Origin: Vibrio sp. ES.051 | GTDB lineage: Bacteria; Pseudomonadota; Gammaproteobacteria; Enterobacterales; Vibrionaceae | NCBI RefSeq assembly: GCF_002563795.1 | Contig: NZ_PDJL01000004.1 | Span: 806,001-870,000 of the forward strand | Reading direction: 5' to 3' | Length of the DNA: 64,000 nt | Shown here: positions 53,157 through 63,213 of the stretch, one piece after another | Numbering within the stretch: the stretch's first letter is position 1 | Layout: the number at the start of each line of letters is the position of its first letter | Made by a program: the position numbers and the translations under genes | Notes under the pieces: generated by a model | Databases searched by the model: none | Seen by the model: only the letters and a program-made list of their open reading frames with translations | What the model was told of the DNA's origin: nothing

Positions 53157-54431
53157 ATGGATATCAACGAGCTTGTTAGCGGTGACCATCTAATCTGGAA
53201 TCTATTCATCGCTTTGCTTCTTGGTGCGATAGTAGGCACGCAGCGTGGTTGGGTCATGCGAAATAGCGTAGAGGGTAGTCGTGTTGCTGGTATTCGTACC
53301 TATTCCCTAGTTAGTTTACTAGGTGGTCTGGTGGCAATTCTGGCTAACCTATACTCACCACTGTTACTGGGTTTTGCACTGGTTTCATTGGTGATACTGG
53401 CTGGTATGGCTTTTGTGATTCAACAAAAAAGGAGCGGTGACGTCAGTATTACTGGCGTTGTTAGTCTGATCGTGACGTTTGTTTTGGGAAGCCTTGCGGT
53501 ATCTGGAGAGATTGTACTTGCCGCTGTTGCTGCCGTGGTTACCGCTGTGGTTTTAGATAATAAGAAAGAGCTTCACCAAGCGCTGCAAAAGCTGCAAGAG
53601 TATGAGCTTGATGCCGCTTTACGTTTACTGCTCATCTCTATTGTTTTATTGCCACTTTTACCCAATCAACCTTATGGGCCTTGGGGGGCGCTCAACCCGT
53701 TTGAAATTTGGTGGATGGTCGTTCTGATTGCCAGTGTTTCATTTGTTGGTTACTTCGCGATTAAAATTGGCGGTGCAAAGCGAGGTATCCTATTTACCTC
53801 TGTGTTTGCGGGGTTAAGTTCGTCTACTGCGTTAACACTTCAGTTTTCTCATCTTTCTCGCGAGCAAGCGAGTATCAGCCCATTGCTTGCGAGTGGGATC
53901 CTGCTCAGTTGTGGCACCATGTTCCCACGTTTATTAATTGTACTGTCAGTGATTAATCCACAATTAGTTAAATTGTTGTGGCCAATCGCCATGATGATGA
54001 TGGCAGCACTTTATTTACCGGCTTGGTGGATTTGGCGCAGGAGTCAAGTTGAGCAAGTTGAGCAATCAAATAAGCAAAGTAATCCTCTCGCTTTTCAGTC
54101 TGCACTATTTTTTGGTTTGGTGTTAGCGGTGATCATGTTGCTATCACACGCGTTATCGGATTGGTTTGGTAATACAGGGGTGCTTATTCTCGCGGCTTTG
54201 TCTGGTATTACTGACGTTGATGCTATCTCATTGACTTTGGGACGGCAAAGTACTCAAGCCTTAAGCGCTACGACAGCCGCGCTTGGTGTTTTTATGGCGG
54301 CTTCGGTAAATACGATTGTGAAAATGGGAATGGTTGTTGCGATAGGGAATAAAAAGCTCTGGCATCGTGTCGCCCCCGTGATGACAGGATGCGTATTCGT
54401 CGGTGGGGTCATGTTTTTCACGCTTTACTGA
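53157..54431 (+). CDS. MgtC/DUF4010-family membrane protein
   Basis: A 424-residue inner-membrane protein. The first part (about residues 12-130) is MgtC/SapB-like (ALLLGAIVGTQRGWVMRNSV, GIRTYSLVSLLGGLVAIL), the second is a DUF4010 domain (SITGVVSLIVT onward; GAKRGILFTSVFAGLSSSTALTLQFS; GITDVDAISLTLGRQS). Around eleven membrane helices are seen. The substrate is not known; MgtC relatives affect Mg2+ and ATP synthase, but that does not transfer easily. It is a single-gene unit ending in a strong terminator shared with pta. Confidence 0.88.
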   Translation: MDINELVSGDHLIWNLFIALLLGAIVGTQRGWVMRNSVEGSRVAGIRTYSLVSLLGGLVAILANLYSPLLLGFALVSLVILAGMAFVIQQKRSGDVSITGVVSLIVTFVLGSLAVSGEIVLAAVAAVVTAVVLDNKKELHQALQKLQEYELDAALRLLLISIVLLPLLPNQPYGPWGALNPFEIWWMVVLIASVSFVGYFAIKIGGAKRGILFTSVFAGLSSSTALTLQFSHLSREQASISPLLASGILLSCGTMFPRLLIVLSVINPQLVKLLWPIAMMMMAALYLPAWWIWRRSQVEQVEQSNKQSNPLAFQSALFFGLVLAVIMLLSHALSDWFGNTGVLILAALSGITDVDAISLTLGRQSTQALSATTAALGVFMAASVNTIVKMGMVVAIGNKKLWHRVAPVMTGCVFVGGVMFFTLY

Positions 54432-54462
54432 TGGCTTCATTAAAATAAAGAGCAAGCACGAA

Positions 54463-54488
54463 AAAGCCCTCGATTCATCGAGGGCTTT
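54463..54488. terminator. Bidirectional terminator between DUF4010 gene and pta
   Basis: AAAGCCCTCGAT, a 2-base loop, ATCGAGGGCTTT. A perfect 12-bp stem with A and T runs on the two sides, between two convergent genes. Confidence 0.93.
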
Positions 54489-54518
54489 GAATTTTACCAA
54501 TCAAATTTGAGAGGAGAA

Positions 54519-56663
54519 TTACTTCTGCTCTTGCGTTGCTTGGATTGCGGTTAGAGCGATTGTGTATACGATGTCGTCTACTAGTGCGCCACGAGACAAG
54601 TCGTTTACAGGCTTGCGCATTCCCTGCAGCATCGGACCGATAGAAACGAGGTCAGCTGAACGTTGTACCGCTTTGTAAGTCGTGTTACCCGTATTTAAGT
54701 CTGGGAATACGAAAACGGTCGCTTTACCCGCGACTGGAGAGTTTGGCGCTTTAGAAGCGGCAACGTTTTCCATGATAGCGGCGTCGTACTGAAGAGGACC
54801 GTCGATGATGAGATCCGGACGCTTCTCTTGAGCCAGTTTGGTTGCTTCACGTACTTTATCTACGTCGGCACCCTTACCAGATTCACCAGTAGAGTATGAG
54901 ATCATCGCCACGCGTGGTTCGATACCAAATGCAGCCGCAGAATCCGCAGATTGGATAGCGATCTCAGCAAGCTGTTCTGCGGTTGGATCTGGGTTGATTG
55001 CACAGTCACCGTAAACCAGTACTTGATCAGGCAGAAGCATGAAGAACACTGAAGATACGATAGAGGCGTTCGGTGCCGTTTTGATGATTTGGAACGGAGG
55101 AACGATAGTATTCGCCGTAGTATGAACCGCGCCAGAAACTAGGCCGTCAACTTCGTCGTTCTCAAGCATCATTGTGCCTAGGAATACGGAATCTTTTAAC
55201 TTCTCACGAGCCACAACTTCAGTCATGCCTTTCGCGCCGCGTAGCTCAACTAGACGAGCAACGTAGTTTTCACGTACTGCGTCAGCATCGATGATGGTTA
55301 CACCAGTACCTAACTCAACACCTTGTTGTGCCGCCACGCGACGGATTTCAGCTGGGTTACCAAGAAGCACACAGTCTGCAATGCCACGTTCAGCACAGAT
55401 AGCCGCTGCTTTGACTGTACGTGGTTCGTCACCTTCAGGAAGAACGATGCGCTTGCCTGCTTTACGAGCCAGTTCAGTTAGCTGGTAACGGAACGCTGGT
55501 GGGCTTAGACGACGAGACTTCTGAGTCCCTTCCGTCATTGATTCGATCCAGTTACCGTCAATGTGACCCGCAACGTGCTCGTTGATGAACTCGATACGCT
55601 CTTTATCATCTGCAGGTACTTCAATGCTGAAGCTCTGTAGATTGAGAGAAGTCTGCCAAGTGTTACCTTGTGCTTTGAAGATTGGTAGACCAGTGTCGAA
55701 CGCTGGCTTACATAGACCTTCAATTTCGTGTGGGATGTCGTAACCGCCAGTTAGCAGTACCGCACCGATATCCACACCGTTCATTGCCGCAAGAGAAGCT
55801 GCAACGATGACATCTGGACGGTCTGCAGAAGTCACAAGTAGAGAGCCTGGTTTGAAGTGCTCAATCATGTTTGGCAGAGAACGTGCACAGAATGTGATGC
55901 TCTTGATGCGACGAGTGTTGATGTCACCTTCGTTGATGATATCGGCGTTCAGGTGCTTAGCCATGTCGATTGCACGAGTTGCAATCAGATCGATGCTCCA
56001 AGGCACACAACCTAGTACACGAATTGGAGAAGTGTTGAAGATTTCCATCACTTTCAATTCGTTTTGTTTCGCGCTGTCTGCATCGTCAAAGATTTCAGAT
56101 AGATCAGGGCGAGTACGGCCAGCGTCATCAACCGGTGCGTTTAGCTTGTTGATGATAACGCCAGAGATGTTTTTGTTCTTAGTGCCGCCGAAGTTAGAGC
56201 ATGCCACTTCAATACGCTCTTTTAGTTGCGCAGGGTTATCAGTACCTGGAGTCGCAACCAGCACGATTTCTGCGCCAAGTGTTGCCGCGATTTCCGCGTT
56301 TACTTGGTTTGCAAATGGGTGCTTACGAGTCGGGACAAGACCCTCGATTAGCGTAACGTCTGCGTCTTTGTTGATTTGGTTGTAACGTTCAACAACGGTT
56401 TCTAGCAGCTCGTCCATGTTGTCGTTACCGATTAGGCTTTCAGCAACAGACATCGCCATTGGTTCACCGATCTGCATATCGCTGTTGTGACTAACGATAG
56501 TTGAAGTCAGATCTGGCTGATCACCACCGCTGCGTGGCTGACAGATTGGCTTATAGAAAGAAACTTTAACGCCTTTACGCTCCATAGCGCGAAGAACACC
56601 CATACTAACGCTTGTTAGGCCAACGCCTGCGCTAGTAGGGATAAGCATAATAGTACGAGACAT
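54519..56663 (-). CDS. pta: Phosphate acetyltransferase
   Basis: A 714-residue enzyme that makes acetyl phosphate from acetyl-CoA, the first step of acetate overflow. E. coli Pta is 714. The N-terminal P-loop-like domain begins [29 protein letters not shown]; the middle DRTGG-type regulatory domain follows; the catalytic PTA/PTB domain has [19 protein letters not shown] at its end and [15 protein letters not shown] within. It follows ackA on the same strand after 138 bases, the usual ackA-pta order. Confidence 0.98.
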   Translation of the reverse strand: MSRTIMLIPTSAGVGLTSVSMGVLRAMERKGVKVSFYKPICQPRSGGDQPDLTSTIVSHNSDMQIGEPMAMSVAESLIGNDNMDELLETVVERYNQINKDADVTLIEGLVPTRKHPFANQVNAEIAATLGAEIVLVATPGTDNPAQLKERIEVACSNFGGTKNKNISGVIINKLNAPVDDAGRTRPDLSEIFDDADSAKQNELKVMEIFNTSPIRVLGCVPWSIDLIATRAIDMAKHLNADIINEGDINTRRIKSITFCARSLPNMIEHFKPGSLLVTSADRPDVIVAASLAAMNGVDIGAVLLTGGYDIPHEIEGLCKPAFDTGLPIFKAQGNTWQTSLNLQSFSIEVPADDKERIEFINEHVAGHIDGNWIESMTEGTQKSRRLSPPAFRYQLTELARKAGKRIVLPEGDEPRTVKAAAICAERGIADCVLLGNPAEIRRVAAQQGVELGTGVTIIDADAVRENYVARLVELRGAKGMTEVVAREKLKDSVFLGTMMLENDEVDGLVSGAVHTTANTIVPPFQIIKTAPNASIVSSVFFMLLPDQVLVYGDCAINPDPTAEQLAEIAIQSADSAAAFGIEPRVAMISYSTGESGKGADVDKVREATKLAQEKRPDLIIDGPLQYDAAIMENVAASKAPNSPVAGKATVFVFPDLNTGNTTYKAVQRSADLVSIGPMLQGMRKPVNDLSRGALVDDIVYTIALTAIQATQEQK

Positions 56664-56801
56664 TCGTAGAGTACCTTTAGCTATTTGGGGGATAAAAGCT
56701 CAACTCTTATTCCATGACGCTCGGAAGAATAGGGGTTGAGCCCCTAAGAAATTCGTTTGAATGAAACACTGGCTAGCTAAGTGGCTAGCCAGATAGTTCA
56801 A

Positions 56802-57998
56802 TTAAAGACCTGCTAGGCTCGCAGTGTCTTCCGCAATCACTAGCTCTTCGTTAGTCGAGATAACCATGGCAGGGATGCGGCTGTTGTCAGTTGTGATAAC
56901 GCCTTCACCGCCAAAGCGAGCTTTCAGGTTCGCTTCGCTATCAACTTCGATGCCGAAGATACCTAAACGGTTTAGAACCATTTCACGGATAGGGCCAGAG
57001 TTTTCGCCAATACCACCAGTGAAAGTGATGGCGTCTAGACGGCCGTCCATAGACGCTGTGTAGCCTGCTACGTATTTAGCTAGACGGTGGCAGAACACGT
57101 CCATTGCGCGCGTTGCTTCTTCTTTCTCACCGTAGTTGTCTTCAACGAAACGGCAGTCAGACGTTACTTCAGTTAGTCCTTGAAGACCAGACTCTTTCGT
57201 TAGCATCGTGTTGATTTGGTCAACAGAATAACCTAGAGCGTCATGCAAGTGGAAGATGATTGCAGGGTCGATGTCACCACAACGAGTCCCCATCACTAGA
57301 CCTTCAAGAGGAGTAAGACCCATCGAAGTGTCGACAGATTTACCGTTCTTGATTGCACATACAGACGCGCCATTACCTAGGTGACAGTTGATGATGTTCA
57401 CTTCTTCAACAGGCTTGTTTAGTAGGCCTGCTACTTCACGAGTGATGAACAGGTGAGAAGTGCCGTGCATGCCGTAACGACGGATGCCGTGCTCTTTGTA
57501 TAGGTTGTATGGAAGAGCATATAGGTAAGACTCTTCAGGCATAGTTTGGTGGAATGCAGTGTCAAATACAGCCACGTTTTGAAGCTCTGGGAAGTTTTTC
57601 TTAGCCGCTTCGATACCAATGATGTGAGCTGGGTTGTGAAGAGGTGCAAATGTTGCAGCGTCTTGAATACCTTTTAGAACTTCATCAGTAATAAGTGCCG
57701 ATTGAGTGAACTGCTCGCCACCATGAACAATACGGTGACCGATTGCGCCTAGGTTAGCTTTAAGCTCTGGCTTAGAAGCAAGAATAGTTTCGACCATAAA
57801 CGCAAGTGCTTCTTCGTGAGCAGCACCATCACCTAGTTGAGCTTCGTGCTTGCCATCAAGTTTCCACTTAATGCGAGCTTCAGGAAGGTGGAGGCACTCA
57901 GCAAGACCTGATAAGTGCTCGTCGCCGCTCTCGGCATCAACAACGGCAAATTTAAGAGAAGAACTACCACAGTTTAAAACTAAAACTAGCTTAGACAT
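56802..57998 (-). CDS. ackA: Acetate kinase
   Basis: A 398-residue kinase that makes ATP and acetate from acetyl phosphate. E. coli AckA is 400. Motifs are [13 protein letters not shown] at the N-terminus, [22 protein letters not shown] and [15 protein letters not shown] in the ASKHA-fold. It is the first gene of ackA-pta. The promoter should lie in 57999-58345. Confidence 0.98.
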   Translation of the reverse strand: MSKLVLVLNCGSSSLKFAVVDAESGDEHLSGLAECLHLPEARIKWKLDGKHEAQLGDGAAHEEALAFMVETILASKPELKANLGAIGHRIVHGGEQFTQSALITDEVLKGIQDAATFAPLHNPAHIIGIEAAKKNFPELQNVAVFDTAFHQTMPEESYLYALPYNLYKEHGIRRYGMHGTSHLFITREVAGLLNKPVEEVNIINCHLGNGASVCAIKNGKSVDTSMGLTPLEGLVMGTRCGDIDPAIIFHLHDALGYSVDQINTMLTKESGLQGLTEVTSDCRFVEDNYGEKEEATRAMDVFCHRLAKYVAGYTASMDGRLDAITFTGGIGENSGPIREMVLNRLGIFGIEVDSEANLKARFGGEGVITTDNSRIPAMVISTNEELVIAEDTASLAGL

Positions 57999-58345
57999 GT
58001 ATGACTACCTGTTATTCGTCTGATAAAAAATCAGTTAAAGAATGAAAAATTATTCACAAGAATAGCCGATACCCACAAGGCTGCGTACTAATCTTGGTCA
58101 AAAATTGTTCTAATTCCGTATAAAGAAAAATAGTGATGAACCCATCCATCACTATGTGCGATCCGTGCAGATAGATATCTCGGAGTTGCGTAAATTGTAA
58201 ATAACAGCAACAATGAGATTGAGGGTTCGCAAAGGATAGCGATAATAGGCAATGATAACAAAAAAAATTTGAAAGAATATTAACTTTCATCAATTTTTTG
58301 TACCTTCAGTTGATATGTTCAACTATTTTTTAGTGAGAGAGTGGT
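57999..58345. other. Divergent promoter region between ackA and yfbV
   Basis: About 350 bases without a gene. It includes a perfect inverted repeat TAGTGATG (58131-58138) with CATCACTA (58147-58154), in the 5' region of ackA, which could be an operator or leader hairpin. The AT-rich part at 58255-58330 probably holds the yfbV promoter. I found no convincing FNR or ArcA site. Confidence 0.45.
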
Positions 58346-58798
58346 ATGAGTAATAAAGTCGGATTGATCCATAGCCTGAAAGATGGTCAGAGTTACATGG
58401 AGATCTGGCCAGTTCGTAAAGAGCTAGGTGCCATTTTTCCAGAACAGCGCATTATCAAAGCCACCCGTTTTGGTATAAAAGTGATGCCAGCGGTTGCTGC
58501 TATCAGTGTGCTCACTCAAATGGCGTTTAACAACGACAATGCATTGCCTCAATCTATTATCGTTGCGTTATTCGCTATTAGCTTACCGATTCAAGGCATT
58601 TGGTGGTTGGGTGCTCGCGCTAATACTAAACTACCGCCGCCTCTGGCTTCTTGGTACCGAGAGCTACACCAAAAAATAGTCGAAACTGGTTTTGCATTAG
58701 AGCCCGTCAAGTCAAGACCACGTTACAAAGAACTGGCGCTTATCTTAAATCGTGCGTTTCGTCAGTTAGATAAGTCGTCTTTGGAACGATGGTTGTAA
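58346..58798 (+). CDS. yfbV: YfbV family membrane protein (UPF0208)
   Basis: A 150-residue protein with two membrane helices (about 47-66 and 70-90) and a soluble C-terminal half with conserved [21 protein letters not shown]. coli YfbV is 151. In E. coli YfbV has been linked to keeping the Ter macrodomain insulated, by an unknown route. yfbV lies next to ackA in E. coli as well, so the order is conserved. A terminator follows. Confidence 0.93.
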   Translation: MSNKVGLIHSLKDGQSYMEIWPVRKELGAIFPEQRIIKATRFGIKVMPAVAAISVLTQMAFNNDNALPQSIIVALFAISLPIQGIWWLGARANTKLPPPLASWYRELHQKIVETGFALEPVKSRPRYKELALILNRAFRQLDKSSLERWL

Positions 58799-58819
58799 GT
58801 ACTAGATACACCAGCTTAG

Positions 58820-58851
58820 AAAATGGAGTGCGCAATTGCCACTCCATTTTT
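58820..58851 (+). terminator. Terminator after yfbV
   Basis: AAAATGGAGTG, a 9-base loop, CACTCCATTTT and T. A perfect 11-bp stem. Confidence 0.92.
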
Positions 58852-58956
58852 ATATCTATATTTCTCTCGTTTAATTAATCACTTCCTTCCCATTCTCTTT
58901 GATAATACAGCCTCACGATCACAAATGTTGTTTTAGTGTTAAATCTTTCTTTTCTT

Positions 58957-58971
58957 TACTAAGACTTAGTA
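58957..58971. promoter_or_regulatory. Perfect palindrome upstream of ABC transporter operon, candidate operator
   Basis: TACTAAGACTTAGTA: 7-bp arms with a single central base, about 140 bases upstream of the binding-protein start. The stretch 58852-59112 has no gene. The site is a candidate repressor target; it does not match the TrpR consensus well enough to name it. Confidence 0.4.
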
Positions 58972-59112
58972 GTAATAATAAACACAAGATGCGCAATAAG
59001 TGCACAAATAAGTACAAACACAACATTACCGCCTTCTCATACTTGAACTCAGGAGCACGCACTAACCGTGAATGCTCGTGAAACAAGGACGAAGTCACAT
59101 CAAGGAGTTATG

Positions 59113-60078
59113 ATGAAAACGAACCGTTTAATAGCCACTGCCGTTCTATCTGCTAGCGCTATATTCTTTTGTCCGAATGTGTTGGCAAAAACTGCCACCG
59201 TTGCGGTTTCACAAATTGTTGAACACCCTGCATTAGATGCTACTCGTCAGGGGCTGCTCGATGGGTTAAAAGCGAAAGGGTACGAAGAGGGCAAGAACTT
59301 AGAGTTTGATTATAAGACCGCTCAGGGGAATCCTGCCATTGCGGTGCAAATCGCTCGTCAGTATGTGGGAGAAAATCCAGATGTATTGGTTGGTATCGCG
59401 ACACCGTCTGCACAAGCATTGGTGTCTGCAACCCGTTCTATCCCAGTCGTGTTTACCGCGGTGACTGATCCTGTCGGTGCGAAACTGGTGAAGACAATGA
59501 CGCAGCCAGGTAAAAACGTAACAGGTTTGTCTGATCTATCACCTGTCACTCAGCATGTCGAACTTATTCAAGAAATCCTTCCTCAAGTGAAAAGCATCGG
59601 TGTGGTTTTCAACCCTGGTGAAGCTAACGCAGTCACGCTAGTCGAGTTACTCAAAGAAAGTGCCAAAGCAAAAGGGATTGAAGTTGTTGAGGCGACGGCA
59701 TTAAAAAGTGCCGATGTACAATCGGCGACTCAGGCAATTGCAGCGAAATCAGACATCCTCTACGCACCGACCGACAACACGGTAGCGAGTGCGATTGAAG
59801 GAATGATTGTTGCGGCTAATCAAGCTAAGAAACCAGTGTTTGGCGGCGCAACATCGTATGTTGAAAAAGGTGCCATCGCAGGACTTGGCTTTGATTATTA
59901 TCAAGTGGGTGTCCAAACCGCAGATTATGTGGCGGCTATCCTTGATGGACAAGAACCAGGCAAGCTGGATGTGAAAGTGGCCACTGGTTCAGACATTGTG
60001 GTCAATGAAGCTGCAGCGTCTAAGCTCGGTATTCCATTACCCTCCTCAGTCGTTCAACGTGCGACCAACATTCAATAG
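59113..60078 (+). CDS. ABC transporter substrate-binding protein (TrpX/DUF534-like)
   Basis: A 321-residue periplasmic binding protein with a signal peptide (residues 1-26, ending VLAKT). The mature part fits the ABC-type uncharacterised/TrpX group: EHPALDATRQGLLDGLKAKGYEEGKNLEFDYKTAQGNPAIAVQIARQ and IPVVFTAVTDPVGAKLV are family marks. Ligands in other bacteria include tryptophan and other amino acids; here it is not known. AAGGAG lies 5 bases before the ATG at 59113; an adjacent ATG at 59110 and a longer frame from 59068 are alternatives. A strong stem-loop follows before the permease gene. Confidence 0.9.
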   Translation: MKTNRLIATAVLSASAIFFCPNVLAKTATVAVSQIVEHPALDATRQGLLDGLKAKGYEEGKNLEFDYKTAQGNPAIAVQIARQYVGENPDVLVGIATPSAQALVSATRSIPVVFTAVTDPVGAKLVKTMTQPGKNVTGLSDLSPVTQHVELIQEILPQVKSIGVVFNPGEANAVTLVELLKESAKAKGIEVVEATALKSADVQSATQAIAAKSDILYAPTDNTVASAIEGMIVAANQAKKPVFGGATSYVEKGAIAGLGFDYYQVGVQTADYVAAILDGQEPGKLDVKVATGSDIVVNEAAASKLGIPLPSSVVQRATNIQ

Positions 60079-60202
60079 CCAACACTTTTCCGAGGCATTT
60101 TCATTAACATTAAAGATGATTTGCCCCAAATTTACTATCAACTTAGTTAAGTCCGTAGAACGCTCTGCGATTGGATTGGATGATATAAGTTAGAAGTCTT
60201 AA

Positions 60203-60230
60203 GCTCAGGTCAACATAGATTGACCTGAGC
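60203..60230 (+). promoter_or_regulatory. Intercistronic stem-loop between binding protein and permease genes
   Basis: GCTCAGGTCAA and TTGACCTGAGC: a perfect 11-bp stem with a 6-base loop, 19 bases before the permease start. No T-run follows, so like the hairpin after oppA it probably protects the upstream mRNA rather than ending it. Confidence 0.78.
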
Positions 60231-60248
60231 ATGCAGAAAGGAGCGGTT

Positions 60249-61184
60249 ATGTCTGCATTTGCTTTTTTTGGTGCACTCGAGATCGGCCTGATTTACGGTC
60301 TCGTTGCTTTGGGTGTTTATCTCACTTTTCGAGTCCTTGATTTTCCGGACCTGAGTGTCGATGGCAGTTTCCCGATGGGCGCTGCGGTTGCGGCTACTGC
60401 CATTGTGGCTGGCATCAATCCTTGGGTTGCAACGGCGATGGCGATGGTCGCCGGGAGTATGACAGGTTGGGTAACGGCATTTCTTGCTGTCCGTTGCGGG
60501 ATCTTACACCTGTTAGCTTCAATACTTACCATGATCGCTGCATTTTCGATCAATATTCGTATTATGGGGAAACCTAATATGGCGTTATTAGGGGAAGAGA
60601 CAATCCTTACGCCGTTTGAAACGATGGGTGACCCAATGTTTGTTCGCCTTATCGTGGTCGGGGTATTAGTACTTTTCTCTGCTTTCTTTGTCGTCCGTTT
60701 ACTTAATAGTGACTTTGGTCTTGGCCTTCGTGCTACAGGTGTAAATGCGCGCATGGTCTCAGCGCAAGGGGAGAGCACAGGATTTTATACTTACTTTGGA
60801 CTGGCATTATCTAACGGATTTGTTGGCTTTGCAGGGGCTTTGTTTGCGCAAACTAACAGTTTTGCTGATGTTACTTCTGGTGTCGGTACTATTGTCGTTG
60901 GTTTGGCGGCGGTTATTTTGGGTCAAACCTTGTTACCTGGCCGTAAAATTTGGGTCGCGGTTATCGCTGTGATTGTTGGCTCGGTGCTCTACCGTCTTGC
61001 AGTCGCTTTTGCACTGAGTTCTGGCATGTTTGGTTTACAAGCGTCAGACCTCAATCTTGTGACTGCCGTATTGGTTGCTGTTGCGCTGATTGCGCCGAAA
61101 TTAAAACACAGTATGAGAGCGAAACAGCGCGTGGTGAACGCCAAGCAAGCGGCATCTAAAAAAGGATCTGGGGAGGTATTATGA
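60249..61184 (+). CDS. ABC transporter permease
   Basis: A 311-residue membrane protein with about eight helices of the branched-chain amino acid type permease group (LivH/RbsC-like). Marks are ALEIGLIYGLVALGVYLTFRVLDFPDLSVDGSF at the N-terminus, ILHLLASILTMIAAFSINIRIMG, and FGLGLRATGVNARM, the cytoplasmic loop that touches the ATPase. AAAGGAG precedes ATG 60249. The gene overlaps the ATPase gene by 4 bases. It would import the ligand of the binding protein upstream. Confidence 0.92.
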   Translation: MSAFAFFGALEIGLIYGLVALGVYLTFRVLDFPDLSVDGSFPMGAAVAATAIVAGINPWVATAMAMVAGSMTGWVTAFLAVRCGILHLLASILTMIAAFSINIRIMGKPNMALLGEETILTPFETMGDPMFVRLIVVGVLVLFSAFFVVRLLNSDFGLGLRATGVNARMVSAQGESTGFYTYFGLALSNGFVGFAGALFAQTNSFADVTSGVGTIVVGLAAVILGQTLLPGRKIWVAVIAVIVGSVLYRLAVAFALSSGMFGLQASDLNLVTAVLVAVALIAPKLKHSMRAKQRVVNAKQAASKKGSGEVL

Positions 61185-61975
61185 TCGAACTCAACGATAT
61201 TCAAGTCACATTCAACCCAGGTACGATTTTAGAAAACCGAGCACTTAAAGGGGTTTCTCTACAAGTGCCAGAGCATGAGTTCTTGACTGTGATTGGTTCG
61301 AATGGTGCTGGCAAGTCAACCTTGTTGGGGGCCGTGACAGGAGAAACCCCAATGATCGGCGGCCAAGTGGTCATTGATGGTAAAGAAGTGACTCGACAAA
61401 CCGTGGCGCAGCGGGCTACGCAATGTGCGCGAGTTTTTCAGGATCCTCTGGCGGGAACGTGTGGCGAGTTAACCATTGAAGAAAACATGGCGCTTGCGTA
61501 TATGCGTGGTAAAACACGTGGCTGGGGCCTAGCACTTTCGAGTAAGCGTCGTCAGTTATTTCAAGAGCGGATCAGCATTCTCGGATTAGGTCTGGAAGAT
61601 AGGCTAAGCGACAGTATCGGATTGTTATCTGGTGGACAAAGGCAAGCCGTCAGCCTAGTCATGGCGACGTTATCAGAAAGTAAGTTGTTACTGCTTGATG
61701 AGCATACCGCAGCGCTTGATCCACGAATGGCGGCGTTTGTCATCGACTTAACTAAGCGTATCGTCGGTGAGTTTGATTTAACCGTTATGATGGTGACACA
61801 TTCAATGAAAGACGCACTTGCTTGTGGAGATAGAACCGTAATGCTTCACCAAGGTGAAATTGTTTTGGATGTAGCAGGGGAGCAAAGAGCCAAGATGCAA
61901 GTTCCTGATTTGTTGGATATGTTCTCGAAGGTGAGAGGAGAAGAGCTAGCAGATGATAGTTTGTTATTAAGTTAA
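61181..61975 (+). CDS. ABC transporter ATPase
   Basis: A 264-residue ATPase with Walker A GSNGAGKST, signature LLSGGQRQAVSLVMA, Walker B LLLLDEHTAALDP and the H-loop MVTHSMKD. The Glu-His after the Walker B Asp (DEHTAALD) is the variant seen in this transporter group. It follows the permease with an overlapping start. The strong hairpin at 62033 ends the operon. Confidence 0.93.
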   Translation: MIELNDIQVTFNPGTILENRALKGVSLQVPEHEFLTVIGSNGAGKSTLLGAVTGETPMIGGQVVIDGKEVTRQTVAQRATQCARVFQDPLAGTCGELTIEENMALAYMRGKTRGWGLALSSKRRQLFQERISILGLGLEDRLSDSIGLLSGGQRQAVSLVMATLSESKLLLLDEHTAALDPRMAAFVIDLTKRIVGEFDLTVMMVTHSMKDALACGDRTVMLHQGEIVLDVAGEQRAKMQVPDLLDMFSKVRGEELADDSLLLS

Positions 61976-62032
61976 TGCGGCGCTGAAAGCCAGACTCCAT
62001 CTAGTTTGAAGCTCATGTAACTATCAAGCGTG

Positions 62033-62078
62033 ATCCTCCTTGAGAACGTTGGCAAATTCATCAACGCGCAAGGAGGAT
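62033..62078. terminator. Large hairpin between the ABC operon and dusC
   Basis: Outer arms ATCCTCCTTG (62033-62042) and CAAGGAGGAT (62069-62078) are perfect over 10 bp. An inner pair CGTTG/CAACG continues the stem. T residues follow at 62085-62095. It lies between two convergent genes and probably works as a terminator. Confidence 0.75.
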
Positions 62079-62095
62079 GTTCAGTCTCTTTTTGT

Positions 62096-63055
62096 TCATG
62101 CAATATGAGATCGTAATTCATCACGATAGCGTTGAATATGCTCAACGATCGGTGTGGCTTTATTGAACTTGCGGATTTCGCGGAATAAATCCTTTGCTTC
62201 TGGATACGCTTGGCGCAGGTATGAAAACCACTGTTTAACGCGGTTTGGATAATACAGGCCTTTGTCACCTTTCATCTCAAATTGAGAATAGTAAATCAGC
62301 AATTCGACAACCTCTGACCAAGGCATTGGTTGGTGGTTGTGCTTCACCATGTTACCTAAGTTAGGAATGTTGAATGCCCCGCGACAAACCATCAAAGAAT
62401 CAGCACCGGTTGTTTCAATACAACGTTGACCATCAACGTAATTCCAAATCTCACCATTAGCGACTAACGGAATGGAAAAACGCTGACGAATGTGGTTGAT
62501 GTAATCCCATTTAATCTCCGACGCTTTATAACCACCTTGCTTGGTACGCGCATGAACCGTTAATTCATTTGCTCCCGCTGATTGAATCGCGTCGACAATT
62601 TCAAAGCAATCTTCCGGATTTTCCCAGCCTAAACGAATCTTTGCCGTCACCGGAATATCATCAGGGACCGCCTCTCTGCACGCTTTAACTACTTGATGAA
62701 TCAGCTCTGGATGTTGCAGCAGCGCAGCGCCACCTTTGCTTTTATTGACCATTTTGGCTGGACAGCCGAAGTTTATATCAATGCCTCTGGCGCCTAAATT
62801 GGCAGCTTTAATGGCGTTTTCTGCCATCCAGTTGGGCTCTTGTCCCAACAATTGAACATGTACAGGCACACCGGATAGAGTTTGAGAGCCTTGCAATAAC
62901 TCTGGGCATAAACGGTGAAACACGTGGTCTGGCAATAATTGGTCGATCACCCGCACAAATTCCGTTACACACAGATCATAGTCGTTTATTTCGGTCAGGA
63001 TTTGGCGCATCAAATGATCTAGAACGCCTTCCATTGGGCCTAATACAACTCGCAT
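62096..63055 (-). CDS. dusC: tRNA-dihydrouridine(16) synthase
   Basis: A 319-residue flavoenzyme that reduces uridine 16 in tRNA. E. coli DusC is 315. The start RVVLGPMEGVLDHLMRQIL and the motif DINFGCPAKMVNKSKGGAALL with the catalytic Cys (about 98) are typical, as is ELTVHARTKQGGYK. The rest is a TIM-barrel plus the C-terminal helical domain (WFSYLRQAYPEAKDLFREIRK). It is a single-gene unit convergent with the ABC operon. Confidence 0.95.
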   Translation of the reverse strand: MRVVLGPMEGVLDHLMRQILTEINDYDLCVTEFVRVIDQLLPDHVFHRLCPELLQGSQTLSGVPVHVQLLGQEPNWMAENAIKAANLGARGIDINFGCPAKMVNKSKGGAALLQHPELIHQVVKACREAVPDDIPVTAKIRLGWENPEDCFEIVDAIQSAGANELTVHARTKQGGYKASEIKWDYINHIRQRFSIPLVANGEIWNYVDGQRCIETTGADSLMVCRGAFNIPNLGNMVKHNHQPMPWSEVVELLIYYSQFEMKGDKGLYYPNRVKQWFSYLRQAYPEAKDLFREIRKFNKATPIVEHIQRYRDELRSHIA

Positions 63056-63213
63056 AGCTTGCCTAATACAGTTTGGTGGTCAAAAGGAGGGCGATTGTAG
63101 CGATGTAAGCTAAGTTTGTCATTAAAAGACTCGGTTGTTAAACCTTCCGTCATCTAGCATCTTCTTAATGCTGGGGTATAATGCCGCCAAATATATGGGG
63201 AACCTAAAACGTC

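Noticed and set aside
58300..58325. FNR-type site TTGATATGTTCAA before yfbV
   Set aside because: Only one half matches TTGAT-N4-ATCAA, so it is not convincing.
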